Shown: piece by piece, positions 11,342-19,981 of the stretch
Layout of the letters: every line of letters starts with the position of its first letter
Position numbering within the stretch: the stretch's first letter is position 1
Assembly (NCBI RefSeq): GCF_001550135.1
Contig: NZ_LRUE01000020.1
Coordinates: forward strand, 284 to 64,283
DNA: 64,000 nt
Direction of reading: 5' to 3'
From: Pseudoalteromonas shioyasakiensis
Lineage (GTDB): Bacteria > Pseudomonadota > Gammaproteobacteria > Enterobacterales > Alteromonadaceae
Notes under the pieces: model-generated
Told to the model about the DNA's origin: nothing
Seen by the model: only the letters and a program-made list of their open reading frames with translations
The model's database searches: none
Program-made: the position numbers and the translations under genes

Positions 11342-12298
11342 ATGCTTCTATTTAATACTGCTGCAGCTGATGTTTTCTATAAAAAACAAAAAACGTGCCC
11401 TCACTGTCATAGTGAACATTATTCTTTAAGCAATCACAGTAAAGTTTTGCGCTTTACTATTTTGCCCATCATGCCACTTTCTATTAATTATCAAAGACAA
11501 TGTGATGACTGTGGCTATGTTACTCCTGCACCTTGGTATTCATTGCCCGCCTTAGAGTTAGCGTCGTTTATAAAATACTTTATTGGTCTATTCATTATCG
11601 TTTACCTATTAATAAATGCATTAATCGGTGCGAATGAACAAACTGAAAATGAGCAAAATTACTTAAACGAGCCAAAGTTATTTGATACCTATTTTGTCTA
11701 TTCAGATAAGTTTACTGGCAAACCAAAACGTATTAACAACTTAAAAGTAGCTCAGCTCGTTGAATTTGATGACAAGAACATGACTTTTAGAGTTGCTAAC
11801 TACACTTACAAGTACAATAAAGACATCGAGATTGCGATGCGTACCAGCATGCTAGTTCAAGATGATTACTTTTCTAGTAAAACCCTGACTTTCAGTAAGT
11901 CACAAATAAAGCAGCTTTATGATGAAGGCAGCATTTATAAAATTATGCGACCTGAGCTTTATAGTTTATTTGGTGGTTTTGTTATGCACCCGCCTAGACC
12001 TAAGCCTTTATATACGGGCGTTAAGCTCGATAAACATAATCAGGAAGGGATTACTTACTTCAAAGATGGCCTATACGAGGAAGCGTTGAAAAGTTTTACG
12101 CTGTCTGCGGAAGATGGTTATGCATGGGGGCAATTAAACTTGGGTCAGATGTATCGTGATGGTCAAGGGACAGAAGTGAATAACGAAAAAGCAGCTTACT
12201 GGCTCAACAAAGCTACCTTACAAGGGAATCCTAAAGCAAAGATTGAGCTCGCAGAGCTATGCTTGAGTTACGATTGTAGTAAATTGAATACTCAATAA
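11342..12298 (+). CDS. Zinc-ribbon membrane protein with Sel1-like repeats
   Basis: I do not recognise a named gene. The 318-residue product begins with a four-cysteine zinc ribbon (CPHC near 19-22 and CDDC near 57-60), followed by one strongly hydrophobic segment (about 76-94), a central domain of no clear family and, from about residue 235, tetratricopeptide/Sel1-like repeats (GITYFKDGLYEEALKSF, then AWGQLNLGQMYRDGQG and AAYWLNKA). This order puts the ribbon on one side of the inner membrane and the repeats on the other, or a re-entrant arrangement. Sel1 repeats usually mediate protein-protein contacts. A strong AGGAAGA precedes the ATG. Monocistronic; function unknown. Confidence 0.7.
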   Translation: MLLFNTAAADVFYKKQKTCPHCHSEHYSLSNHSKVLRFTILPIMPLSINYQRQCDDCGYVTPAPWYSLPALELASFIKYFIGLFIIVYLLINALIGANEQTENEQNYLNEPKLFDTYFVYSDKFTGKPKRINNLKVAQLVEFDDKNMTFRVANYTYKYNKDIEIAMRTSMLVQDDYFSSKTLTFSKSQIKQLYDEGSIYKIMRPELYSLFGGFVMHPPRPKPLYTGVKLDKHNQEGITYFKDGLYEEALKSFTLSAEDGYAWGQLNLGQMYRDGQGTEVNNEKAAYWLNKATLQGNPKAKIELAELCLSYDCSKLNTQ

Positions 12299-12355
12299 TC
12301 TATTACCCATAAATATCACACATACGAAACCAGCCTAATTATATGGTTCTCACTA

Positions 12356-12384
12356 TTTACTTTGAATTTGTTATGTTATAACAT
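12356..12384 (+). promoter_or_regulatory. Putative promoter overlapped by a Zur-like palindrome
   Basis: TTTACT (12356-12361), a 17-base spacer and TAACAT (12379-12384) form a plausible sigma-70 promoter. Across its -10 region sits TGTTAT-GTT-ATAACA (12369-12383), an inverted repeat with perfect 6-bp arms that agrees at 13 of 15 positions with the core of the gammaproteobacterial Zur box as I remember it. Repression by zinc-loaded Zur is inferred, not shown. Confidence 0.4.
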
Positions 12385-12390
12385 CTTTGT

Positions 12391-12578
12391 AGTGGCGTAG
12401 TATTTATACTCTTTTAAAGCCGAGTTACTCTCCCTGCTCTGCTTTTGAGATTACGCAGCCTGATGAAAGAATCATCTTTTGAGTTTGTATAACTTGAAGG
12501 AAGACCTTGCACACTAGCACGCTTACGTTCCCGTGCTAAATCCTTGCCGGCGAGCTTGCTCGCCGGCACTTTTCTTTT
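12391..12578 (+). ncRNA. Candidate small RNA in the gap before the S9 peptidase gene
   Basis: The 278-base gap 12299-12576 has no convincing reading frame but holds a promoter, three hairpins and a plus-strand terminator. Hairpins seen: GATGA/TCATC near 12461-12475, TAGCACG/CGTGCTA near 12515-12538, and the terminator stem at 12546-12567. The predicted transcript is about 190 bases. I do not recognise an Rfam family. An alternative is that this is only a long 3' UTR of the upstream zinc-ribbon gene. Confidence 0.4.
12546..12578 (+). terminator. Strong plus-strand terminator
   Basis: Ten-base arms GCCGGCGAGC / GCTCGCCGGC followed on the plus strand by ACTTTTCTTTT. No T-run follows on the minus strand, so it does not serve the S9 gene that ends at 12577. 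It must close a plus-strand transcript, either the candidate small RNA or read-through from the gene ending at 12298. Confidence 0.75.
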
Positions 12579-14535
12579 AAAGCTTTAAATGTTCATCTAA
12601 GAAAGCCAATACTTTTTTATAGTAAAGAGTACGGTGCTCTTCTTTATAAAAACCGTGGCCTTCATCATCTAGAATAGTGATTTCATATGGGTGCTTAGCT
12701 TTTTTCAACGCTGCTTCTAATGATTCTGCTTGCTCAATTGGCGCACGCTCGTCTTCACCACCATGCACAATAAGAACAGGTGCTTTTAGCTTATCGACAT
12801 TATAAGCAGGCGAGAATGCTTTTAACTCGGCTTCATCAGTACCAATCACTGTTTTAAGGTAATTAACACCATAGCTTCGGGCTTGCGTATCACCTTCTTC
12901 ATACATAAGAGGCAAGTCGTAAACCCCCATCAGGCCTATTGCACATTTGAACATATCCGGCTCGATAATCGCGCTTTGTAGTGCAGAGTAACCACCGAAG
13001 CTGGCTCCCATAATACAAATATTATCTTTATCAACTGTGCCGTCATTAATTAATAGTTTCACACCATCAATAATGTCGTGTTGAATATTTTGTCCCCACT
13101 GGCGATAGCCTGCTTCTTGGAAGTTCATACCAAACCCGTCCGAGCCTCGAAAGTTAACCTTTAATACCGCCATACCTTTATTGGCTAACATTTGTACTTC
13201 TGGATCATAGCCCCAGTAATCACGTGCAATTGGACCACCATGTGGCATAACAACCAAAGGTAAGTTTTTCTCAGCTTTGCCATTTGGCACAGTTAAATAA
13301 GCAAGAATTGTTAAACCATCGCGGCTTTTAAAACGCAGTGGTGTGGTTTGCGCCATATCATTTTGGTTTATCCAGCCACGCGCAGAGAATAGCGCTCGTA
13401 ATTTATTGGTATTTGCGTCATATAGATAATATTGCCCAGGGTTTATATCGCTCGATGCGAAAATAATATTTTTTGAATCATCTTCTGTACTGCTGACTAG
13501 CTGTACTTGACTGCCTGGCAGTGCGCCCAATAAATCTTTAAGACGCTGTGATTTAGGCGAATTGCTATCAACAAACGCATAGCTTGGGTAATCAGCCTGG
13601 GTTTCTATGGCAAATAACTCTTTAGAGATTTCATCAACCCAAATATGTGACGGTGAAACATGCTTATCTTGGAAGATTTTCGTTACTTCTTTGGTTTTTA
13701 GGTTAATCTTAATAAGGCTCTCAGCTTCTCCACCCTTTGATGCAGTGGCATATACAGACTCGCCAGATTTATCAAATGCCTTTAATGAAATATCGGTGTA
13801 ATTAATACCTTTTAGATCGAGCTCTTTCCAAAAACCGCCTTCGGGCTCTCGTACATGAAGTGTCGCATTGAGGTAATCGTCACTTGATACAGCGATACGA
13901 ACGTTACCATCATGGTCCGTTAGAAATTCACCCATAGGTGCTGGTGAACGAGTAATTAAAGTACGAAGGCCGCGATAAACATCGACTTCATATACAACGG
14001 TAGTTGGTTCATTGGTTGCAGTCCACGGGTATGTGACAACCAAAACTTTTTTATCATCATGAAGTAAGGGATCTAAAAGGTATGACGTTCCTTGAACTGG
14101 TGTTTGTTTTTTTAACCGAGTACCAGTTTGCTGTTCACCATGATAACCAATTACGTATGCGCCACGGCTACCATCGACGTTCACGGCAAATAACTCACCA
14201 TAATAAATAGGGGTATCTTGCCAACCTTTTAAATACTCTTTTTCAAGAATAACTCGTTCATTGTTAACCCAATGGTATTCGCCAACCTGTGCATTACCCG
14301 GAAAAGCAACCGCATGGGTTACTGCAAACTTGGTTGTATCAACAATGATGAGTGAATTTTTACCTTCGTGTTTTTTTATAGCTGCGACGTAGTTGCCATC
14401 AGGGGAGATAGTTACACGACTAAAGTCATTACCTTTACTAAAGTCTTCTACTGATAATTTTGCAGGTTTAGCGAAGCTGGTAAATGATAGCGTAAATAAC
14501 GCTAGTCCCAGCACAAAAGTGAGATATCGAGACAT
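12577..14535 (-). CDS. Secreted S9 family (prolyl oligopeptidase-type) peptidase
   Basis: Serine peptidase of the acylaminoacyl-peptidase/DPP-like S9C group. A signal peptide (about 1-22, ending SFTSFA) is followed by a beta-propeller of WD-like repeats (about 40-380) and an alpha/beta-hydrolase domain with Ser512 in GASFGGYS, the Asp in HGGEDERAP and the His in DEGHGFYK. It probably trims short peptides in the periplasm or at the cell surface. The start at 14535 is preceded by GGAG at seven bases; the in-frame ATG four codons upstream lacks a spaced site. Monocistronic; the neighbour on the 3' side is the putative small RNA. Confidence 0.85.
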   Translation of the reverse strand: MSRYLTFVLGLALFTLSFTSFAKPAKLSVEDFSKGNDFSRVTISPDGNYVAAIKKHEGKNSLIIVDTTKFAVTHAVAFPGNAQVGEYHWVNNERVILEKEYLKGWQDTPIYYGELFAVNVDGSRGAYVIGYHGEQQTGTRLKKQTPVQGTSYLLDPLLHDDKKVLVVTYPWTATNEPTTVVYEVDVYRGLRTLITRSPAPMGEFLTDHDGNVRIAVSSDDYLNATLHVREPEGGFWKELDLKGINYTDISLKAFDKSGESVYATASKGGEAESLIKINLKTKEVTKIFQDKHVSPSHIWVDEISKELFAIETQADYPSYAFVDSNSPKSQRLKDLLGALPGSQVQLVSSTEDDSKNIIFASSDINPGQYYLYDANTNKLRALFSARGWINQNDMAQTTPLRFKSRDGLTILAYLTVPNGKAEKNLPLVVMPHGGPIARDYWGYDPEVQMLANKGMAVLKVNFRGSDGFGMNFQEAGYRQWGQNIQHDIIDGVKLLINDGTVDKDNICIMGASFGGYSALQSAIIEPDMFKCAIGLMGVYDLPLMYEEGDTQARSYGVNYLKTVIGTDEAELKAFSPAYNVDKLKAPVLIVHGGEDERAPIEQAESLEAALKKAKHPYEITILDDEGHGFYKEEHRTLYYKKVLAFLDEHLKL

Positions 14536-14645
14536 GATTAACTCCATTTAACGATTTAATTGTTATTTTTAGCTGAGCAATAATAAAGCAAAGACCCTAT
14601 ATTTGCTACAAAAATTTAACAAAACAACCCAATAATGGATGCTAT

Positions 14646-15551
14646 TTAGCGACGAATTTTGTGCCAAAGTTCAACCACTAACACAACGATAACCCCGGCA
14701 ACAACGCCTAATAAACCATCAAATATAATCGGCGTAGCCAGCTCACCCGTTTTACCAACTAAATCCGTAACAAACTCAGTGCTACCTTGCTGGGCGTGAT
14801 GTAAAACGGGGATCCCATGTACCAATATGCCTCCGCCAACTAAAAACATAGCAACCGTTCCTGCAAAGGCTAAAAAGCGCATTAACTTAGGTGCTGCAGC
14901 AAGTAAAAACTTACCTACTAGCTCTTTAAACTTACCGCCACTTTGCTGCGCTTTTTGCAGTAAATACAAACCAGCATCATCTAGTTTAACAATGCCTGCA
15001 ACTAACCCATACACGCCAATGGTCATAATAATTGCTATTACACTAAGCACTAAAGCTTGATTCACCAGTGTTGCGCCAGCAACCGTGCCTAGCGTTATCA
15101 CGATAATTTCTGCAGAAAGGATAAAATCAGTGCGGATCGCCCCTTTCACTTTTTGCTTTTCGTATTCTTGTAAGTCTTGTTGTTCAGCCAGTGTTTCATC
15201 TTCTTGTTGAGCATGACCAAACAGCTTTTCGATAATTTTCTCTGCACCTTCAAAGCACAAAAACAGCCCGCCAACCATTAACAGCGGAGTAATTAACCAA
15301 GGCAACCAAACACTAATCAATAACGCTGCGGGCACTAAGATGGCTTTGTTAATAAACGAGCCTTTTGCCACAGCCCAAACTACAGGCAACTCTCTATCGG
15401 CAGTTACCCCTGTGACTTGCTGAGCATTAAGAGCTAGGTCATCACCTAACACCCCTGCTGTTTTTTTTGTTGCGACTTTACTCATCGTCGCAATATCGTC
15501 TAAAAGTGTTGTAATATCATCAAGTAAGGTTAGTAAATTAGTGCCTGCCAT
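14646..15551 (-). CDS. DUF808 family inner-membrane protein (YedI-like)
   Basis: A 301-residue polytopic membrane protein that matches the DUF808/YedI family from its first residues (MAGTNLLTLLDDI, then KKTAGVLGDDLALNAQQV). About six to eight hydrophobic segments are visible from residue 75 onward. Function is unknown; no catalytic motif is seen. I moved the start to the ATG at 15551, which has an AAGGA six bases upstream and gives the family N-terminus. The in-frame ATG at 15644 adds 31 unrelated residues and would leave only 20 bases to the divergent lipoprotein gene. The resulting 113-base divergent gap can hold both promoters. Confidence 0.8.
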   Translation of the reverse strand: MAGTNLLTLLDDITTLLDDIATMSKVATKKTAGVLGDDLALNAQQVTGVTADRELPVVWAVAKGSFINKAILVPAALLISVWLPWLITPLLMVGGLFLCFEGAEKIIEKLFGHAQQEDETLAEQQDLQEYEKQKVKGAIRTDFILSAEIIVITLGTVAGATLVNQALVLSVIAIIMTIGVYGLVAGIVKLDDAGLYLLQKAQQSGGKFKELVGKFLLAAAPKLMRFLAFAGTVAMFLVGGGILVHGIPVLHHAQQGSTEFVTDLVGKTGELATPIIFDGLLGVVAGVIVVLVVELWHKIRR

Positions 15552-15664
15552 GGTGGTTCCTTGCCCATTAAATACACTATCAACATAACTTATCCTGCCA
15601 TTTTCACCAACGGTTAATTTTTCTTTGTTAGGCTTATAGCTCATTCAAAAATAGAGGTGTTTCT

Positions 15665-15952
15665 ATGATTAAACCACTTCTCTCAGGGCTCGCTTTAGTT
15701 ACCTTGTGCGCGTGTGCTGAGCAAAGTGCACCAAGCAATTATCTGTGCGATGAAACCCTTAGCGCCAGTATTGTTGAATACAGTGATGAGGAAGCAAGAC
15801 TGACATTTAAGGACTCTGAATTTTTACTCAATCGCCAAGTAAGCGGCTCAGGGGTTAAATACAGTGCCGATAATGTGCTGTTTTGGTCTAAAGGCGATGA
15901 AGCCATGCTGATTTTAAAAGGTAAAAAGTACCAATGTAGCTTAACTCAGTAA
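15665..15952 (+). CDS. MliC-type lysozyme inhibitor lipoprotein
   Basis: Small lipoprotein of 95 residues. The signal peptide ends in a lipobox with Cys17 (TLCAC), unusual only for a Cys at -2. The mature part matches the MliC/PliC C-type lysozyme inhibitor fold: Cys near 28 and Cys near 91 for the conserved disulfide, and the SGSGVKYSADNVLFWSKGDEA segment, where family members have the SGxxY lysozyme-binding loop (here SGSGVKY). It would protect periplasmic murein against host or grazer lysozyme. GAGG precedes the ATG by about eight bases. Family call by pattern only; activity is untested. Confidence 0.7.
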   Translation: MIKPLLSGLALVTLCACAEQSAPSNYLCDETLSASIVEYSDEEARLTFKDSEFLLNRQVSGSGVKYSADNVLFWSKGDEAMLILKGKKYQCSLTQ

Positions 15953-16037
15953 TAGCAAAAGCTTTGCTCGCTAAATTAGCTTAATCAGTGGTTTTGAGTA
16001 TAATAGCGACAGTTTATTCAGCGTTTAAGCGGCTATA

Positions 16038-17504
16038 ATGAAATACAAAGATCTTCGCGAATTTATCGAGTTATTAGAACAAAAAGGTGAATTAAAACGG
16101 ATCAAACAAGAAATTGATCCTTACCTTGAAATGACCGAAATTGCCGACCGTACTTTACGTGCCGAAGGCCCAGCTCTGTTATTCGAAAACCCTAAAGGCC
16201 ACACTATTCCCGTTCTTGCCAACCTTTTTGGTACGCCTAAGCGTGTTGCAATGGGCATGGGGCAAGATGATGTTAGTGAACTGCGCGAAGTTGGTAAGTT
16301 ATTAGCTTTTCTAAAAGAGCCTGAGCCACCGAAAGGCATTAAAGAGGCACTAGGGCAAATCCCAGTATTCAAACAAGTACTGAATATGCCAGCTAAAGAA
16401 GTAAAAAAAGCGCCTTGTCAGCAAGTTATTCTTGAAGGCGATGATGTTGACTTAACTAAGCTGCCTATTCAACATTGCTGGCCGGGTGATGCTGCTCCCT
16501 TGATCACATGGGGTCTAACGGTTACTAAAGGGCCTTATAAAAAGCGCCAAAACTTAGGCATTTACCGTCAGCAGCTATTGGGTAAAAACAAAATTATTAT
16601 GCGTTGGCTATCGCACCGCGGTGGCGCATTAGATTTTCGTGAATGGTGTAAAGAGCACCCAGGCGAACCTTACCCTGTGTCTGTCGCATTAGGTGCCGAT
16701 CCTGCGACTATCCTAGGCGCTGTAACACCAGTACCAGACACCCTAAGCGAATATGCATTTGCTGGTTTACTACGCGGTAGTAAGACTGAAGTTGTTAAAT
16801 CGGTTTCAAATGACCTACAAGTGCCTGCTACCGCAGAGTTCGTACTTGAAGGTTATATTATGCCGGGTGAAACAGCACCAGAAGGCCCTTATGGCGATCA
16901 CACAGGTTACTATAACGAAGTAGACGAGTTCCCGGTGATGACGGTCACTCACATTACACATCGTGAAAACCCAATTTATCACAGCACTTACACAGGCCGT
17001 CCACCAGATGAGCCAGCAGTACTCGGGGTTGCTTTGAACGAAGTGTTCGTGCCAATTCTGCAAAAGCAATTCCCTGAAATTGTAGATTTTTACCTACCAC
17101 CTGAAGGCTGTTCTTATCGTATGGCTGTGGTCACGATGAAAAAACAATATCCAGGTCATGCCAAACGCGTGATGATGGGGGTGTGGTCTTTCTTACGTCA
17201 ATTCATGTATACCAAGTTCGTAATTGTTTGCGATGATGATGTAAACGCACGCGATTGGAACGACGTGATCTGGGCAATTACCACGCGTATGGACCCTGCT
17301 CGCGATACGACGATGATCGAAAACACGCCAATTGATTATTTAGATTTTGCATCACCAGTTTCTGGCCTTGGCTCAAAAATGGGCATGGATGCAACCAATA
17401 AATGGCCAGGCGAAACAGATCGTGAATGGGGTGAACCCATTGTTATGGATCCAAAAATCAAAGAACGTGTTGATGAATTATGGGGCAGCTTAGATATTCT
17501 CTAG
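16038..17504 (+). CDS. ubiD: 4-hydroxy-3-polyprenylbenzoate decarboxylase UbiD
   Basis: Prenylated-FMN-dependent decarboxylase of ubiquinone synthesis that removes the carboxylate from 3-octaprenyl-4-hydroxybenzoate. At 488 residues it has the family length, begins with the typical [19 protein letters not shown] and holds the prFMN/Mn site segments (RRLG-equivalent [11 protein letters not shown] near 170, and [11 protein letters not shown] near 279-289 with the conserved Glu). The cofactor-making UbiX is not in this window. fre follows 87 bases downstream, the same ubiD-fre order as in E. coli and Vibrio; a GGTTATGA/TCATAACC hairpin lies between them without a T-run. Confidence 0.95.
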   Translation: MKYKDLREFIELLEQKGELKRIKQEIDPYLEMTEIADRTLRAEGPALLFENPKGHTIPVLANLFGTPKRVAMGMGQDDVSELREVGKLLAFLKEPEPPKGIKEALGQIPVFKQVLNMPAKEVKKAPCQQVILEGDDVDLTKLPIQHCWPGDAAPLITWGLTVTKGPYKKRQNLGIYRQQLLGKNKIIMRWLSHRGGALDFREWCKEHPGEPYPVSVALGADPATILGAVTPVPDTLSEYAFAGLLRGSKTEVVKSVSNDLQVPATAEFVLEGYIMPGETAPEGPYGDHTGYYNEVDEFPVMTVTHITHRENPIYHSTYTGRPPDEPAVLGVALNEVFVPILQKQFPEIVDFYLPPEGCSYRMAVVTMKKQYPGHAKRVMMGVWSFLRQFMYTKFVIVCDDDVNARDWNDVIWAITTRMDPARDTTMIENTPIDYLDFASPVSGLGSKMGMDATNKWPGETDREWGEPIVMDPKIKERVDELWGSLDIL

Positions 17505-17591
17505 GCTGTGTCTATGTTAAACTGCTCAAAATTTAACGGTTATGAGTGCGATTCATAACCGAATTTGCTTCTGTGCTTATAAAGGTAAACT

Positions 17592-18305
17592 ATGCAAACA
17601 CTACTCGCTGACGTTGTTGCGATCAGCCCGCTTACAGACCATGTACATAAGGTCATTTTGAAACCACAGCAACCTGTGTCATTCGAGGCAGGCCAATATA
17701 TGCAACTTGTATTAGGCGAAAAAGATAAGCGTGCCTTTTCTATTGCAAGCCGCCCGTCGCAAACTGAACAGATTGAACTACATATTGGTGCCGCGGGTGC
17801 TGATTCGTATGCAATGCAAGCGCTTGACCATTTACGTCAAGCTCATACAGAGCAACAGCAAGTTAATGTTGAAGTAGGCTTAGGTGTATCACAGCTGCGA
17901 GTTGAGGGTGAGCGCCCTATTATTCTACTTGCTGGCGGTACAGGTTTTTCTTATGCTAAATCAATGGCTGATCACCTTGCTGAAATCGGCTGTGAGCGTC
18001 CTGTATTATTTTACTGGGGTGTACGTGAGCAAGCTGCACTTTATGCTCATGATGAAATGCAAGCATGGGCAAACAGCAACCCACATTTCCAATACATTCC
18101 AGTAGTTGAAAATGCGCCGCAAAGCTGGAATGGCAAAACCGGTTACGTCCACAAGGCTGTTATGGAAGATATCGTGTCTTTAGAACCATACGATATATAC
18201 ATGGCAGGCCGCTTCGACATGATTGGCGTGGTTCGCGATGATTTTATTAATCATGGTGCGGTACGTGAGAACATGTACGCCGATGCATTTGCATTCATTA
18301 AATAA
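17592..18305 (+). CDS. fre: NAD(P)H-flavin reductase Fre
   Basis: Ferredoxin-reductase-family enzyme of 237 residues that reduces free FMN, FAD or riboflavin with NAD(P)H. The flavin-binding motif RAFSIAS is near residues 50-56 and the nucleotide-binding LLAGGTGFSYA near 113-123. It lacks an extra iron-sulfur domain. The reduced flavin may feed UbiX/UbiD cofactor chemistry or iron reduction; its conserved place behind ubiD supports the first. An ATG with GGTAAAC upstream starts the gene; a terminator follows at 18328. Confidence 0.92.
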   Translation: MQTLLADVVAISPLTDHVHKVILKPQQPVSFEAGQYMQLVLGEKDKRAFSIASRPSQTEQIELHIGAAGADSYAMQALDHLRQAHTEQQQVNVEVGLGVSQLRVEGERPIILLAGGTGFSYAKSMADHLAEIGCERPVLFYWGVREQAALYAHDEMQAWANSNPHFQYIPVVENAPQSWNGKTGYVHKAVMEDIVSLEPYDIYMAGRFDMIGVVRDDFINHGAVRENMYADAFAFIK

Positions 18306-18327
18306 CTAGCTCATACCGGTTATTTTT

Positions 18328-18353
18328 AAGGCATCCAATTGGATGCCTTTTTT
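18328..18353 (+). terminator. Rho-independent terminator of fre
   Basis: Nine-base arms AAGGCATCC / GGATGCCTT with an AATT loop, followed by TTTT, 23 bases after the fre stop. Confidence 0.85.
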
Positions 18354-18450
18354 ATTTGTTTTACCTATCGCCTTAATCCGTCTAAACGATTTCACAAACT
18401 GCATTTCCTTGACCATACTCTGATTAGAATAACGATGGGGAGAGACCCAA

Positions 18451-18867
18451 ATGCTAAATACAAAAGTACAAGACTTTATGCAACGTAAGTTGCCACACAT
18501 TACGCCTGAAACTGAAATGACCACCGCGATTAGCGAGCTGCAAAAGTTTAAATTACTAGGCGCACCTGTATTCGATGACAACAAAAGCCTAGTTGGCTTT
18601 ATTTCTGAACAAGAGCTGCTGCAACCGCTCATGCAAAACAGTTATTTCTGTGATGGTGTAGTGAAGGTAAAACAGCTAATGCGCACCGATGTTGTTACCG
18701 TAAGTAGCGATCAAAACATCATAGAGCTGGCAGATGGCATGCAAACAGGTAAGCCAAAAAACTACCCGGTTATCGAGGATGGTAAGGTTGTTGGCATGAT
18801 CAGCCGGGGAGACGTGCTCAAAGCATTGTATGAAAACTATGTCTCATGCCAAGAGCACCAAGTGTAA
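18451..18867 (+). CDS. CBS-domain protein
   Basis: A 138-residue protein made of a tandem pair of CBS motifs: the first around residues 1-60 (VQDFMQRKLPHITPE... GAPVFDDNKSLVGFIS) and the second around 75-130 (VKQLMRTDVVTVSSD... YPVIEDGKVVGMISR). Such stand-alone Bateman modules bind adenosyl nucleotides and regulate a partner. No effector domain is attached and the partner cannot be read from the neighbours; add, an enzyme of adenosine breakdown, is convergent with it with nine bases between. A GGGGAGA precedes the ATG. Confidence 0.85.
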   Translation: MLNTKVQDFMQRKLPHITPETEMTTAISELQKFKLLGAPVFDDNKSLVGFISEQELLQPLMQNSYFCDGVVKVKQLMRTDVVTVSSDQNIIELADGMQTGKPKNYPVIEDGKVVGMISRGDVLKALYENYVSCQEHQV

Positions 18868-18876
18868 GTTAGCTGC

Positions 18877-19878
18877 TTAACGATTAGCAGCTAACTGTTT
18901 TAAAGCAGCTTTATCAGCATCGCTTAAATAAGCAATTTCAAGCGCATTAGCTTGCGCTTTTTCCATATCGGCTTGGCTTAAGCCTGCCGCAGGTGCTGCT
19001 ACTTGATACTCATACGCTATTTCAATACCTTCAACTGCTGGATCATCAGTATTAATTGATGCCAAAATACCATGGTCTAAGAAGGTTTTTAACGGGTGTT
19101 TTGCAAGCTCAGCAACAGTGCTGGTTTGAATGTTACTGGTTAAGCAAGACTCAATACCAATGCGCTTATCACGTAAGTAATCCATTAGTGCAGCATCTTC
19201 AATCGCTTTTACACCATGACCAATACGCGTTGCGCCAAGCTCGTTAATTGCTTGCCAAATGCTTTCGCTACCTCGCGCTTCACCGGCATGAATCGTGGCA
19301 GCTAAGTAAGCATCGTGAACTTGTTTAAAGTGTTCAACAAATAGCTCACCCGGGAAACCAATTTCATCGCCAGCTAAATCAACCGCGACTAAATCATTTT
19401 TAAAAGCAAGAAGCGCATCAAGCTCTTGCTGACAGATTTTGGTGCCATATGTACGCGACATGATGCCGATTAAGTTAGCTTTAATTGGTGCGTTATGACA
19501 CGCACTTTTTACACCATCAACCACCGCTTCGACAACACCTTGCGGGTGTAGGCCTTGGCTTTGCGCCATATAATATGGGCTAAAACGAAGCTCAACGTAA
19601 TCGAGGTTTTGGGCAATCGCATCTTCAACGTTTTCGATAGCAATACGACGACAAGCATCGTAATCACCCAATACTTTTACACCCCAATCTAGCTTGTGTA
19701 AAAACGCCACTAAATTTGGTTCAGGGTCGATAACCTGTACGTGCGGAATAAGCGCTTCAATGTTGTCAGCAGGTAATTCAAGATTAAACTGACGACCAAG
19801 CTCTAAGATCGTTTGTGGGCGAACATTACCATCTAGATGACGGTGAATATCAAGCAAAGGGAGTTTGTTATTGATCAT
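18877..19878 (-). CDS. add: Adenosine deaminase
   Basis: Zinc hydrolase that converts adenosine and deoxyadenosine to inosine and deoxyinosine in purine salvage. Metal ligands are visible in DIHRHLDG near residue 11-18 and in IHAGEARG near 195, with the catalytic HGVKA and the Asp pair NTDDPA near 277. I use the ATG at 19878, giving 333 residues, exactly the E. coli length; an in-frame GTG three codons earlier is possible. The short His-Arg-His motif (HRHLDG) is that of bacterial Add rather than adenine deaminase. Monocistronic. Confidence 0.92.
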   Translation of the reverse strand: MINNKLPLLDIHRHLDGNVRPQTILELGRQFNLELPADNIEALIPHVQVIDPEPNLVAFLHKLDWGVKVLGDYDACRRIAIENVEDAIAQNLDYVELRFSPYYMAQSQGLHPQGVVEAVVDGVKSACHNAPIKANLIGIMSRTYGTKICQQELDALLAFKNDLVAVDLAGDEIGFPGELFVEHFKQVHDAYLAATIHAGEARGSESIWQAINELGATRIGHGVKAIEDAALMDYLRDKRIGIESCLTSNIQTSTVAELAKHPLKTFLDHGILASINTDDPAVEGIEIAYEYQVAAPAAGLSQADMEKAQANALEIAYLSDADKAALKQLAANR

Positions 19879-19981
19879 AATTAGCACTCAGGTTCAGTAA
19901 ATTTGCGCGGATCATACGTACCCACGGCGATATTTCAAGTTTAGATGATTTTATTTACTTTTTAGAGGTCAAATGTCTGCT

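Noticed and set aside
15552..15644. Extra 31 residues at the start of the DUF808 protein
   Set aside because: The family begins at MAGTNLLTLLDD, which has its own AAGGA; the extension has no ribosome site and would leave only 20 bases for two divergent promoters.
17536..17562. Terminator between ubiD and fre
   Set aside because: A GGTTATGA/TCATAACC hairpin is present but no T-run follows on either strand, so I do not call it a terminator.
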